Of a stretch of 56,056 nucleotides of DNA, positions 10,310 to 19,407 are shown one piece after another. The notes under the pieces were generated by a model. The model made no database searches. It was not told the DNA's origin and saw nothing but the letters and a program-made list of their open reading frames with translations. The position numbers and the translations under genes were made by a program. The first letter of the stretch is position 1. Each line of letters begins with the position of its first letter. The stretch spans positions 1 through 56,056 of the forward strand of contig NZ_JAGGOK010000096.1 of the NCBI RefSeq assembly GCF_018614615.1, given 5' to 3'. The DNA comes from Streptomyces sp. ISL-100. Its GTDB lineage: Bacteria > Actinomycetota > Actinomycetes > Streptomycetales > Streptomycetaceae.

Positions 10310-10940
10310 AGGTCAGCCTACCGCCGGGTGGGGAGCGGCGCGGGCTGGCGGGGCGAGGTGTTCCTGGCAAGTGAGGAGGAGCGGTTGGCGGGTGGATCGC
10401 TGCGGGTTGGGCGAGACGCGGCGGATGGCGGGGCGGGGTGCGGTGGGGCGGGGTGCGGTGGGTGTAGGGGCCGCTGCGCGGAGCTTGTCCCCTCCCCGCC
10501 CCTTCCCGAAACTGGGGGCACGCCCCCAGACCCCGGGTGGGTGGAGGCGGTGCACCCCGCACCTGGATGCGGCAGCTTCGCGCCGCAGGCGCGGAGGCGG
10601 GGCGCGCCCGGCCGGCGCGGCGGGACCGTTCCGGCGCGGCGCAGCCGGCACGGACGGCCCAGCACGGCACAGGACGTCGCTGGCCAGATCGCAACGGGAC
10701 GACCCGTGCGGCGCGGCCTCGGACGGAACGACCCGTGTGGCGCGGCCCAAGCCGTGGGGCCTGTCCCGGGACGACGTGGCGCGACTCGGGGCTGGCCGGC
10801 ACGCCGCCGCAGGCGCGGCAGGGCGCGGCGCAGGCCAATGGGGCGGTCCCCGACGCAGACATGGCCCCGCCGAGCGGACCGGCCTACCGCGAGGCGAATG
10901 GGGCGTTCACCCCGCAGGCAGGCGGAGACCTGGCACGGTT
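10310..10940. repeat. gene-free GC-rich tract with dispersed repeat copy 2
   Basis: No supported gene lies between the Trm112-like gene and manB. The dispersed intergenic repeat (ccctccccgccccttcccg, then aaactgggggcacgccccc) occupies about 10,470-10,545. The rest is very GC-rich with scattered short self-similar pieces such as cgggacgacccgtg and cggaacgacccgtg. Confidence 0.6.
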
Positions 10941-10942
10941 CG

Positions 10943-12316
10943 CTAGCTGCGGACCAGGGTCAGGGCCTCGTCTCGGGTCTTCGTCATGGTGGGCTCGTCC
11001 CTTGCCTCGACGTTCAGGCGCAGCAGCGGCTCCGTGTTGGACGGGCGCAGGTTGAACCACCAGTCGTCGGCCGTGACCGTCAGGCCGTCCAGTTCGTCGA
11101 TGGTGATTCCGTCGCGGCCGGCGTACGCCGCCTTGACCGCCGCCATGCGGCCCGCCTGGTCGTCCACCGTGGAGTTGATCTCCCCGGAGCCCGTGTAGCG
11201 GTCGTACTCGGCAACCAGGGCCGAGAGGGTGCCGTCCTGGCCGCCCAGGGCCGCCAGGACGTGGAGGGCGGCCAGCATGCCGGTGTCCGCGTTCCAGAAG
11301 TCCCGGAAGTAGTAGTGCGCCGAGTGCTCGCCACCGAAGATCGCGCCGGTGCGGGCCATCTCTTCCTTGATGAAGGAGTGGCCTACGCGGGTACGGACCG
11401 GCGTGCCGCCGTGTTCCCGGACGACTTCCGGGACGGAGCACGACGTGATCAGGTTGTGGATGATCATGCCCTTGCCGCCGTTGCGCGCCAGTTCGCGTGC
11501 GGCTACCAGCGCCGTGATCGCGGACGGCGAGATGCCCTCGCCCCGCTCGTCCACGACGAAGCAGCGATCCGCGTCGCCGTCGAAGGCCAGGCCGAGGTCG
11601 GCGCCGGTCTCGCGGACCTTCGCCTGGAGGTCGACGAGGTTCTTCGGGTCGAGCGGGTTGGCCTCGTGGTTCGGGAACGTGCCGTCCAGTTCGAAGTACA
11701 GGGGGATGAGGGTCAGCGGGAGGGAGGCAAAGACCGTGGGGACCGTGTGGCCGCCCATGCCGTTGCCCGCGTCGACCACGACCTTGAGGGGGCGTATCGC
11801 GGACACGTCGACCAGCGAGAGGAGGTGGGCCGCGTAGTCGTTCAACGTGTCACGCTGGGTGATGGTTCCGGTCACGGTCGCGGTCCCGGTCGCGGGCGAA
11901 GTCCCGGTCTCCGACCACTCCTCCACCAGCGCGCGGATCTCCCCCAAGCCCGTGTCCTGGCCCACCGGCGCCGCTCCCGCCCGGCACATCTTGATGCCGT
12001 TGTACTGCGCGGGGTTGTGCGACGCCGTGAACATCGCGCCCGGCAGCCCCAGTTGCCCGGAGGCGAAATAAAGCTGGTCGGTCGAGCAGAGACCGATCTC
12101 CGTCACGTCCACCCCGCGCGCCGCCGCCCCGCGCGCGAACGCCCGCGAGAGTCCCGGCGACGACGGCCGCATGTCATGCCCGATGACGATCGCTTCGGCC
12201 TGCGTCACCTGCGCGAACGCGGCTCCGAAGAGTTCGGCCAGTGACTCGTCCCACTGGTCGGGGACCACTCCGCGCACGTCGTACGCCTTGACGATCTGCG
12301 ACAGATCAGCAGCCAC
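10943..12316 (-). CDS. manB: phosphomannomutase/phosphoglucomutase
   Basis: 457 residues from GTG 12316, chosen because AGGAGGG precedes it by 6 nt. It converts mannose 6-phosphate to mannose 1-phosphate. The alpha-D-phosphohexomutase motifs are in order: phosphoserine loop MFTASHNPAQYNG, metal loop FDGDADRCFV, sugar loop FGGEHSAHYYFRD, and phosphate-binding loop RPSNTEPLLRLNVE. All catalytic residues appear present. It belongs with manA (7,505) and the nucleotidyltransferase (24,686) as GDP-mannose supply, presumably for envelope mannosylation. Confidence 0.94.
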   Translation of the reverse strand: MAADLSQIVKAYDVRGVVPDQWDESLAELFGAAFAQVTQAEAIVIGHDMRPSSPGLSRAFARGAAARGVDVTEIGLCSTDQLYFASGQLGLPGAMFTASHNPAQYNGIKMCRAGAAPVGQDTGLGEIRALVEEWSETGTSPATGTATVTGTITQRDTLNDYAAHLLSLVDVSAIRPLKVVVDAGNGMGGHTVPTVFASLPLTLIPLYFELDGTFPNHEANPLDPKNLVDLQAKVRETGADLGLAFDGDADRCFVVDERGEGISPSAITALVAARELARNGGKGMIIHNLITSCSVPEVVREHGGTPVRTRVGHSFIKEEMARTGAIFGGEHSAHYYFRDFWNADTGMLAALHVLAALGGQDGTLSALVAEYDRYTGSGEINSTVDDQAGRMAAVKAAYAGRDGITIDELDGLTVTADDWWFNLRPSNTEPLLRLNVEARDEPTMTKTRDEALTLVRS

Positions 12317-12376
12317 GGCCAGCCCTCCTGAAGTCCTGTAGGTCGGCACTAAAGCTACCCGTAGGGGACTCGGGCT

Positions 12377-12751
12377 TCAGGAGTCCGGGGAGCGCAGGAC
12401 TCGCAGATGGCCGCGGCGCGCGACCTCCATCGGGTCCGCGGTGCGTGGCCCGCCGCCGGCCTCCGCCGCGCGCTCGTGCGGCCTGGCGGCCTCACGTACG
12501 GCATTGGCGAGCGCTTCGAGATCGTCGCCGCTGGGGTGGGACGGGGCCGAGCCGTCGACGAGCCGGAGAACCTCCCAGCCGCGTGGCGCGGTCAGCCGAT
12601 CCGAGTGCTCGGCGCACAGGTCGTAACAGTGGGGCTCGGCATAGGTGGCGAGCGGGCCGAGGACTGCGGTCGAGTCCGCGTAGACGTACGTCAGTGTCGC
12701 GACGGCAGGGCGGCCGCACGCGGTGCGCGAACAGCGACGTACAGGGCTCAC
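12377..12751 (-). CDS. DUF3499 family protein
   Basis: 124 residues from GTG 12751 (VSPVRRCSRTACGRPAVATLTY). Cysteines at CSRTAC and HCYDLCAEH form a likely zinc-ribbon. This matches the actinobacterial DUF3499 family, which normally sits beside manB and has no known function. The C-terminal third is Arg/Glu-rich and less ordered. It follows manB's upstream region at a 60-bp spacing on the same strand, so the two are probably one operon (DUF3499 first). Confidence 0.8.
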   Translation of the reverse strand: MSPVRRCSRTACGRPAVATLTYVYADSTAVLGPLATYAEPHCYDLCAEHSDRLTAPRGWEVLRLVDGSAPSHPSGDDLEALANAVREAARPHERAAEAGGGPRTADPMEVARRGHLRVLRSPDS

Positions 12752-13072
12752 GATGTTGGACGGTACCGCACTCTTGACCGGGCCGCGACGACTCTCCCCC
12801 ACGTCACTCCACCGTGTCGCGGGTCCCCCTGTGTCCCGGTGACCCCTTGCGCAACTGCTCTGACCTGCGCGGAGACCGGTGGGCACAGGCGGTGACCGGA
12901 CCGCTACCAGTCGCCACTTGGGGCAAATGCCGTCAACCGATGCGAGATCGCCGGTCGCGTACGGGCGTGAAATCGAGCCCAATCTTGGCTGGAATGCTCA
13001 ATATGCGACATGCCCGCTGCCGCCCCTCCGCCGCGATTCAACCGCCCCGATGAGGGCTACCCTGCGTCAGTG

Positions 13073-13549
13073 ATGGACAGTCCCGTACCTCCCCTCCCCA
13101 CCGGCCCCGGCCCCCGGCGGCGCGACCGCCACGGGCGCGGCATGCGTGGCCCGGTGGCCCCGCCCCAGGTGCCTCTCTCGACCAGTCGGGCCGCCGCTTT
13201 CGGCGACCTCGTACAGGACTCCGTGGAGCGCCTCGAACGGCGGTGGCCGCAGCTCGCCGAGGTCGACTTCCTGGTGCTCGACGTGCCGCCCGCGGGCGGC
13301 GGTGGCGGTGGCGGTGGCGACGATTCCGGCGCGTGGGCCGCCGAGTCCGTACCGCTCGGCGGGATGATCGCCGCGACGAGCGCCCATCCGGCGCGGATCG
13401 TCATCTACCGGCGGCCCGTCGAGATCCGCACCAAGAGCCGGGACGAGCGCGCCATGTTCGTGCACGAGATCGTCGTGGAGCAGGTCGCGGAACTGCTCGG
13501 CCTGTCACCGGAGTCGGTCGATCCCCGGTACGGAGACGAGCAGGACTGA
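13073..13549 (+). CDS. metallopeptidase-family (zincin-like) protein with degenerate HExxH
   Basis: 158 residues from ATG 13073. The C-terminal ~100 residues (FGDLVQDSVERLERRWPQLAEVDFLVLDVP, then RIVIYRRPVEIRTKSRDERA) fit the minimal zincin-like family found next to DUF3499 in actinobacteria. Typical members have HEIAHHFG. Here the motif reads FVHEIVVEQVAELLGL, so the second zinc His is Glu. A Gly-rich insert of about ten Gly lies just before. Zinc binding by the standard motif is not expected. It is divergent from the DUF3499 gene across a ~320-bp gene-free interval that should hold both promoters. Confidence 0.75.
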   Translation: MDSPVPPLPTGPGPRRRDRHGRGMRGPVAPPQVPLSTSRAAAFGDLVQDSVERLERRWPQLAEVDFLVLDVPPAGGGGGGGGDDSGAWAAESVPLGGMIAATSAHPARIVIYRRPVEIRTKSRDERAMFVHEIVVEQVAELLGLSPESVDPRYGDEQD

Positions 13550-13579
13550 CCCCGGTCGGAAGAAATCGGAAGAAAGGCG

Positions 13580-15124
13580 TCAGTCGTCCAGTACCGACAG
13601 GTCCTGTTCCGCCTCCGGCACCGAGACCATCCCCCGGTCGTCCGGCATCGTCTGCACGGTGAACATCGGGATGCCGTCCTCGGGCAGTTCGAGCGCGCGC
13701 GACGCGTGGACCGGGCCGCCCGACTGCGGTTCGACCGTCAGCGCGTACGAGCCCTTGAGCCCGGACGGCACCGGCGCCTTCACCGCGAGCGTCGTACCCG
13801 CCTTGACCTTGTACGTCTTGACGACCGGCTCGCCGCCCCCGCTGCCCGCCGACGCGGTCACCTTGACCTCGGCGGCGGCGCCGGGCGCGGTCAGCGAGAG
13901 CACCGACCCCTTCGCCCTGTTGTCGGCCACCGTCGCCCGCTCGCCCACCTGTCCGGTTGCCGGGATGTACGCGACCTCCTGGGCGGCGCCCTTGCCGCGC
14001 ACCACGCGCAGCGCGGCGACCACCGGCGTCGGCCGGCCCTGCGCGGCCGGGCTCAGCAGCAGCGAACCCGCCTCGCCCTTGGTGACGTCCTTGAGGTCGA
14101 CGGCCGCGGTCATCCCCGCCTTGACGTGCAGGGTCTCGTGGCCGGCCGGCGTGATCGAGCCGGTGGGGCTCGCGAGCCGCACCTTCAGGTCGGCGTCGTC
14201 GTCACCGGGCGCGAACACCACCAGGCGTACGGACGTCGCGTCCGCCGGGATGCCGGGGAGCACAGCGCTGCCGGACGCCTCGGCCGACGCGGCCAGCCAG
14301 TCGCTGCCCGCCTCCTCGTCCACGGCCTGGACCACGGCGCCGACGCGGCCGGTGCGGGTGGTGACGTGGACGCTCACGTTCTCGGCGCTGTCGGCGCTCA
14401 GCGTCGACAGCAGTACGGGCACGCTGGACCTCGCGGGGACCGTGATGCCCTCCCCCGAATCCGACTCGATGGCGCCGTCCTTGCCGTACAGCTCGATGTC
14501 GGCGACAGCGGCGGTGTCGTCCGGGTTCGTGAGGTGTACGTAGTCCTGCCGCTCGTCGGCGGTGCTCGCACCCGGGAACCAGAAGTTGGTGTCGGGCGCG
14601 GTGCAGCTCACGCCGAGTACGCCCCGGCCCTGGCCCGCGGTGACCTTGGTGGTCTGCTGGGCGGCCCAGCCGGGGGCCAGGCGGCCGTCGGCGGAGCCTA
14701 CGAGGGCCGGGGCCTCGGCGGTGTTCGCCTCGGCGGTCACGGGCTTGCCCGGTTCCTTGAGGGAGATGACCGGCTTGCTCTCGCCCGGCTTGCCCGCGTC
14801 CTTCTCCTTCTTCTCCTTGTCCTTGCCGCCGTCGTCGGGGGCCGCCAGCGTGGCGTCCGTCGGGACGAGTTCGGCGGAGCCCGCCTTGGCGTCCGCGTCG
14901 CCCTTTCCTGCCGGGGTGAACGACGTGTACGCCGTCTCCGCCAGGTCGGACGCACTGGGCGCGGGGCACAGCAGGCTGGAGCGCTCCACCGGCATCCGCC
15001 CCGGGGTCGTCGCGTCGGCGGCGGCCTCGGTCGTACCGCCGTCCGGCGTGGAGACGACGGCGAACCCGGTGACCGCGGCGAGCGCGGTGGCGGCGGCGAT
15101 CAGGGAGAGGGTGGTGCGGTTCAT
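13580..15124 (-). CDS. DUF5719 family secreted protein
   Basis: 514 residues. The N-terminus MNRTTLSLIAAATALAAVTG is a signal peptide or anchor. The rest is beta-rich (repeated patterns such as TVPARSSVPVLLSTLSADSAENVSVHVTT) with a charged Lys/Asp/Glu linker around residues 95-125. The family is known only as DUF5719; its genes consistently accompany the large membrane glycosyltransferase that lies immediately upstream. Their coding regions overlap by ATGA (15121-15124), implying translational coupling and a shared role at the membrane surface. Confidence 0.8.
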   Translation of the reverse strand: MNRTTLSLIAAATALAAVTGFAVVSTPDGGTTEAAADATTPGRMPVERSSLLCPAPSASDLAETAYTSFTPAGKGDADAKAGSAELVPTDATLAAPDDGGKDKEKKEKDAGKPGESKPVISLKEPGKPVTAEANTAEAPALVGSADGRLAPGWAAQQTTKVTAGQGRGVLGVSCTAPDTNFWFPGASTADERQDYVHLTNPDDTAAVADIELYGKDGAIESDSGEGITVPARSSVPVLLSTLSADSAENVSVHVTTRTGRVGAVVQAVDEEAGSDWLAASAEASGSAVLPGIPADATSVRLVVFAPGDDDADLKVRLASPTGSITPAGHETLHVKAGMTAAVDLKDVTKGEAGSLLLSPAAQGRPTPVVAALRVVRGKGAAQEVAYIPATGQVGERATVADNRAKGSVLSLTAPGAAAEVKVTASAGSGGGEPVVKTYKVKAGTTLAVKAPVPSGLKGSYALTVEPQSGGPVHASRALELPEDGIPMFTVQTMPDDRGMVSVPEAEQDLSVLDD

Positions 15125-18100
15125 CGGTTGTTGCTCCCGTCGGGACGCTGCTCGGGCTCGTTGCCTTCGTCGGCGTAGGGCTGCGGCTGCTGCGGCCCGT
15201 AGCCGTACGGGTCGTACTGGCCTTCCTGGTACGGGTCAGCCGCCTGGTACTGGCCCTCCTGGTACGGGTCCGGCTGGTACTGCCGGCCGCCACCGTACTG
15301 GCCGGCCTGGTACGGGTCGGCCTGGTACTGCTCGCCGCCGTAGCCCTGCTGCTGGCCCTGTGCGTACGGCTGCTGCTCCTGGCCGCCGTACTGCCGGCCG
15401 TACTCCGCGCCCGGGTACGACTGCGCGTCCCACTCGCCGTACGGCTGCTGTTGCTGCTCCGGTACGGACGCGTACGCGGCGGTCTGGTCCTGCTCCTGGG
15501 GAAGCTGGGCGTAGGGGTCCGCGACCGGCGGGGCGGGGGACTGTGCCCCGGCCCCCTCCCCCGCGTCCACATCGGCGTCGACGTCCGCGTCCGTCTGGGG
15601 GGCGTACGGGGCTTCCGCCTGCGCCGCCGCGCGCAACCTGCGCGCCCTGCGGCCCTCGCCCGCCACCGGCTGCGCGGGTACGTCGATCTCCTCCTCCGGC
15701 AGGTCGTCGTCGACTTCCCGGCGGCGGCCCGGAAGGGCGAGCACCAGCAGGAGCAGGGCGAGGCCGACCTGGGTCCAGATCCACACGGTGTGGGTGACGG
15801 GCACCTCGTACGTGAGGTCGAGCCGGCCGCCGTCGGCGGGCAGGACGAAGCCCTGCGCCCAGCCGTCGACGGTCTTCTTCTCCAGTACGGTCCCGTCGAG
15901 CGTGGCCTGCCAGCCCTCGGCCGCCGAGTCCGCGATCCGCAGGATGCGGCCCGCTTCGCCCGCCGGGATCTTGGTGTGCGCCTCGACCGGGCTCGACGCG
16001 ACGGACAGCGGCTCGCCGCCCTCCTTGCCGGAGACGATCGTGGCCCGCGCGACCTGGCGGTCGACGCGCCACAGCGCGCTGCCGTCGAGCTGGCTCAGCC
16101 GGCTCAGTCCGGGCGTCGAGTCCAGGACGCGGCTCATCGCACGCGGGGCCCCGTCGCGTACGAGGACGTAACGGACGGCGTATCCGCCGAGCTGGTCGGC
16201 CTGGTCGGCGCCGGAGCCCGCGACCAGGTTGGAGACGATCTTGTCGAGCTGCGGGCTGCTGCCGCCCGCCTCGGCGAGCTCCCCGTCGCCCAGCCGGGCG
16301 CCGGAGCCGCGTACGAGCGTGTACGAGACCTTCGCGGCCGACGTACCGCCGAGGACCAGGGTGCGTGCCTGGTCGCGGGTGCCGCTCTCTTCCGCGACGA
16401 ACGCCGGCACCTGCACCGGGTCGCGGCGCTCCAGCGGTCCCGCGGCGCCGCCGATCATCCAGCCGGCGGCGGCGAGCAGCGGTCCGGCGGCCGCGGCGAA
16501 GGCGATCAGTACGGCGACGGGCTGGCGCCAGCCGAAGCTCTGGGTGGCGACGCGCTCACGTGCGCCGTCCGCGCCGAGCACGGTGGCGCCGATGAGCGCG
16601 AGACCGTAGACGAGGGTCGCGGGACCGGCCCAGCCGCCTTCAGAGCTGTTCGCGAATACGGCGAAGAGGAGGGACACGAGTGCCGCGACCCACGCCGCGC
16701 GGATGGGATACGTCCGCTCGCCGCGCAGCAGGGCCGCCAGCGCCGTGAGGACGACGCCGATGAGCAGCAGCCCGCCGGCCGCCTTGGGACCGCCGGGGCT
16801 CATGCCGAGCAGGTCGAGTGCGCCGGCCGGGCCCGTACTGAAGTCGAGGCCCGCCTCACGGAAGAAGCCGGAGGGGCTGGTGAGGAGGGAGAGGGACCAG
16901 GGGGCCAGCATCAGCACGGGTGTGCCGAGCGCCGCGAGGAAGCGCAGTCCGTACGCCGTGATGTCGTCGCGCCGCACCGCCAGTACGCCGATGCCGAGCA
17001 CCAGGGCGATGGGCCACACGATCGGCGTAAACGCCATGGCGAAGGTCAGCAGGAGCGCGTACGCCCAGACAGCGCGCCAGCTGGAGCGCGCGCCCCCGGC
17101 GCTGAAACCGCTCGCGGCAACGGCGCAGCGTGCGATGAGCGGCAGCAGGACCGCCAGAACGGCCGTCCCGAGCCGGCCGGTCGCGAGGGCGCCGGTGGCG
17201 GCGGGCAGGAAGGCGTACGCAACGGCCGCCCAGGCGCGCAGCAGCCGGGACTCGACGAGCGGACGCGAGACGAAGTACGCGGTGAGGCCGGCCAGCGGCA
17301 CCGAGCAGACCAGCAGCACGGTGAGCGCGAGGCCGGTGGAGCCGAGGAAGACGGCCGACAGGGCGGCGAGTACGGCGAGGTAGGGCGGCGCCGTCTGGGT
17401 GCCGCCGGTGCCGATGGGGTGCCAGACGTCGGCGTACCGCGACCAGAGGCCGGACACGTCGGCGGGGGACGGCAGCAGGGCGCCGCCTGCCAGGGAGCCG
17501 CCGCCGAGGAGCCCGCGGCAGGCGATGAGGGAGACGAAGAGGAGCAGTACGAAGAGCATCGGGCCGGGCTTGCGGGCGATCCGCTTCAGCCGCGCGAACT
17601 GCTCGATCTCCATGTAGTCGGCGTCGTCGCCGCCGGGGCCCGACTCGACGACCCCATGGCGCGAGCCGGAGGCGGAGTCGGGCTCGGAGCGGGAGCCGAA
17701 GCTGCCCGCGACCTGTTCGAAGGTTGCCCGGATGGTCGCGCCGGTGGGGGGGAAGAGCGGGCGCAGTTCGCTCGCGTCGACCCTGCCCTTTCCGCGCCGC
17801 CTTCTGGCCGCGAGGATCTTGCCGGGGCGCAGCAAGGTGCCCATCAGGCCGGTGACTTCGTCGACCGCCTGTCCCGGGACCTTGCCGAGGAGGTAGGCGA
17901 GGGTGCGGAGCAGGGTGCCGAGGACCAGGCGCAGCATGACGTACGGGAGGGCGGGGCCGCGCGCGTTCACGAGCATCGCGTAGACGGCGCCCGCCTTGTC
18001 GACGCGGTGCGGGTTGGCGACCGAGCGCCCGGCGCAGTCGATGGGCCTGCGCTCGCGCGCGGACGCCTCGGCGTGCCGCAGGATGGCGTCGGGGGCGACG

Positions 18101-18885
18101 AGGACGCGGTGGCCGGCGGCGTGGGCGCGCCAGCACAGGTCGACGTCGTCACGCATGAGGGGCAGCCTGCGGTCGAAGCCGCCGAGCTCTTCCCACACGT
18201 CGCGGCGGATGAGCATGCCGGCGGTCGACACGGAGAGTACGGAGCGGACCTGGTCGTGCTGGCCCTGGTCCTGCTCGCGACGGTCGAGGCCGGTCCAGCG
18301 GCGGCCGCTGTTGGCGATGGAGACGCCGACTTCGAGCAGCTGCTTCCGGTCGTACCAGCCGCGGAGCTTGGGGCCGATGATCGCGGCGTGCTCGTCGGAG
18401 TCGGCTACGCGCAGGAGTTCGGCGAGCGCGTCGGGTTCGGGCGCGCAGTCGTCGTGCAGCAGCCACAGCCACTGGACGGGGTCGCCGTGCGGGAGTTCGG
18501 GCATGTCGTACGCGTCGTCGCGCCACGACCTGCTCACCGGGTCCCAGCCGCTGGGGCGCTTCAGGTAGGGCAGTTCCTCGGGTGTGAGGACCTGGGCGGT
18601 ACGGACCGCCTCGTCGACGGCGGTACCGAAGCCGGAGCGGCGTGCGAGGTGCAGCACGCGTTCGGCGCCGATCGCTTCGGTGACGAGTAGCGCGGAGTCG
18701 TCGGCGCTGCCGGTGTCGGCGGCGACGACGTTCTGTACGGGGCGTTCCTGTCCCAGGAGCCCGGCGAGCGCGTCGGGCAGCCAGCGCGCGCCGTCGTGGG
18801 AGACGAGCACGGCGGTGACGACATGCCGGGGGAACTCGGGAGCGGCCGCCGCGTACGGCGCCGACGTTTGGCTGTGCACGGACAT
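15121..18885 (-). CDS. large membrane glycosyltransferase (GT2) with Tyr/Gln-rich tail
   Basis: 1254 residues from ATG 18885 (MSVHSQTSAPYAAAAP). Residues ~20-300 are a GT-A family 2 domain: VTAVLVSHDGARWLPDALAG, the DxD-like LLHDDCAPEPDA, and a MRDDVDLCWRAHAAGHRV acceptor region. About 13 membrane helices follow (residues ~440-960), then an outer beta-rich domain and a last helix (~1065-1085). The final ~110 residues are repeats of the type YQxGQY/DPYQEGQY, Tyr/Gln/Gly-rich and disordered. This domain order suggests transfer of sugar from an activated donor to a membrane or exported acceptor. The acceptor is unknown. Translationally coupled to the DUF5719 gene. Confidence 0.85.
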   Translation of the reverse strand: MSVHSQTSAPYAAAAPEFPRHVVTAVLVSHDGARWLPDALAGLLGQERPVQNVVAADTGSADDSALLVTEAIGAERVLHLARRSGFGTAVDEAVRTAQVLTPEELPYLKRPSGWDPVSRSWRDDAYDMPELPHGDPVQWLWLLHDDCAPEPDALAELLRVADSDEHAAIIGPKLRGWYDRKQLLEVGVSIANSGRRWTGLDRREQDQGQHDQVRSVLSVSTAGMLIRRDVWEELGGFDRRLPLMRDDVDLCWRAHAAGHRVLVAPDAILRHAEASARERRPIDCAGRSVANPHRVDKAGAVYAMLVNARGPALPYVMLRLVLGTLLRTLAYLLGKVPGQAVDEVTGLMGTLLRPGKILAARRRRGKGRVDASELRPLFPPTGATIRATFEQVAGSFGSRSEPDSASGSRHGVVESGPGGDDADYMEIEQFARLKRIARKPGPMLFVLLLFVSLIACRGLLGGGSLAGGALLPSPADVSGLWSRYADVWHPIGTGGTQTAPPYLAVLAALSAVFLGSTGLALTVLLVCSVPLAGLTAYFVSRPLVESRLLRAWAAVAYAFLPAATGALATGRLGTAVLAVLLPLIARCAVAASGFSAGGARSSWRAVWAYALLLTFAMAFTPIVWPIALVLGIGVLAVRRDDITAYGLRFLAALGTPVLMLAPWSLSLLTSPSGFFREAGLDFSTGPAGALDLLGMSPGGPKAAGGLLLIGVVLTALAALLRGERTYPIRAAWVAALVSLLFAVFANSSEGGWAGPATLVYGLALIGATVLGADGARERVATQSFGWRQPVAVLIAFAAAAGPLLAAAGWMIGGAAGPLERRDPVQVPAFVAEESGTRDQARTLVLGGTSAAKVSYTLVRGSGARLGDGELAEAGGSSPQLDKIVSNLVAGSGADQADQLGGYAVRYVLVRDGAPRAMSRVLDSTPGLSRLSQLDGSALWRVDRQVARATIVSGKEGGEPLSVASSPVEAHTKIPAGEAGRILRIADSAAEGWQATLDGTVLEKKTVDGWAQGFVLPADGGRLDLTYEVPVTHTVWIWTQVGLALLLLVLALPGRRREVDDDLPEEEIDVPAQPVAGEGRRARRLRAAAQAEAPYAPQTDADVDADVDAGEGAGAQSPAPPVADPYAQLPQEQDQTAAYASVPEQQQQPYGEWDAQSYPGAEYGRQYGGQEQQPYAQGQQQGYGGEQYQADPYQAGQYGGGRQYQPDPYQEGQYQAADPYQEGQYDPYGYGPQQPQPYADEGNEPEQRPDGSNNR

Positions 18886-19143
18886 CGGGGTACGGGCCCT
18901 CCGGCCGGGGTCCGGGGGTCGTCCCCCGGAAGGCTGCTGTCTGACTGCGTGGACGCGCGCGACCCTTGGGGGTTTTGATGCGTCTCGGACAGCGCCCCAC
19001 ACTAACGGCTGGGCAACACAACGGTCCGCCGCCTGCGGCCTGGGGCCGGGCGACGGACCGGTTGATACGTGCACGCTTGTGCTATTTGGCCATTTGGCGT
19101 GCGACTGGGTGGGCCAGTCAATGGCGACAGTCGGGCGCGGCAG

Positions 19144-19407
19144 TCAGACCGCGGCCTTTTTCAGTCGTCGGCGTTCACGCTCGGACAGACCGCCCCAGAT
19201 GCCGAATCGTTCGTCGTTGGAGAGTGCGTACTCGAGGCATTCAGAGCGGACTTCACAGGCGAGACAGACCTTCTTGGCCTCGCGGGTGGAACCGCCCTTC
19301 TCGGGAAAGAAGGACTCGGGGTCGGTCTGGGCGCACAGAGCGCGCTCCTGCCAGCCGATTTCCTCGTCCGCGTCCTCGACCAGCAGTTGCTGGAACAGCT
19401 CGGTCAT
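19144..19407 (-). CDS. whiB: WhiB sporulation regulator (Wbl family)
   Basis: 87 residues from ATG 19407, preceded by GAGGGG. MTELFQQLLVEDADEEIGWQ is followed by the four iron-sulfur cysteines (ALC, then CLACEVRSEC), the GIWGG turn and a basic C-terminus SERERRRLKKAAV. Length and sequence match what I recall of S. coelicolor WhiB very closely. WhiB acts with WhiA to trigger sporulation septation. The ~700-bp gene-free region upstream is unusually long and suits a developmentally controlled promoter. Confidence 0.97.
   Translation of the reverse strand: MTELFQQLLVEDADEEIGWQERALCAQTDPESFFPEKGGSTREAKKVCLACEVRSECLEYALSNDERFGIWGGLSERERRRLKKAAV

Noticed and set aside
10310..10940. Long frames between the Trm112-like gene and manB
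   Set aside because: All six frames are open because of extreme GC content; composition is Arg/Pro/Ala noise without start signals.
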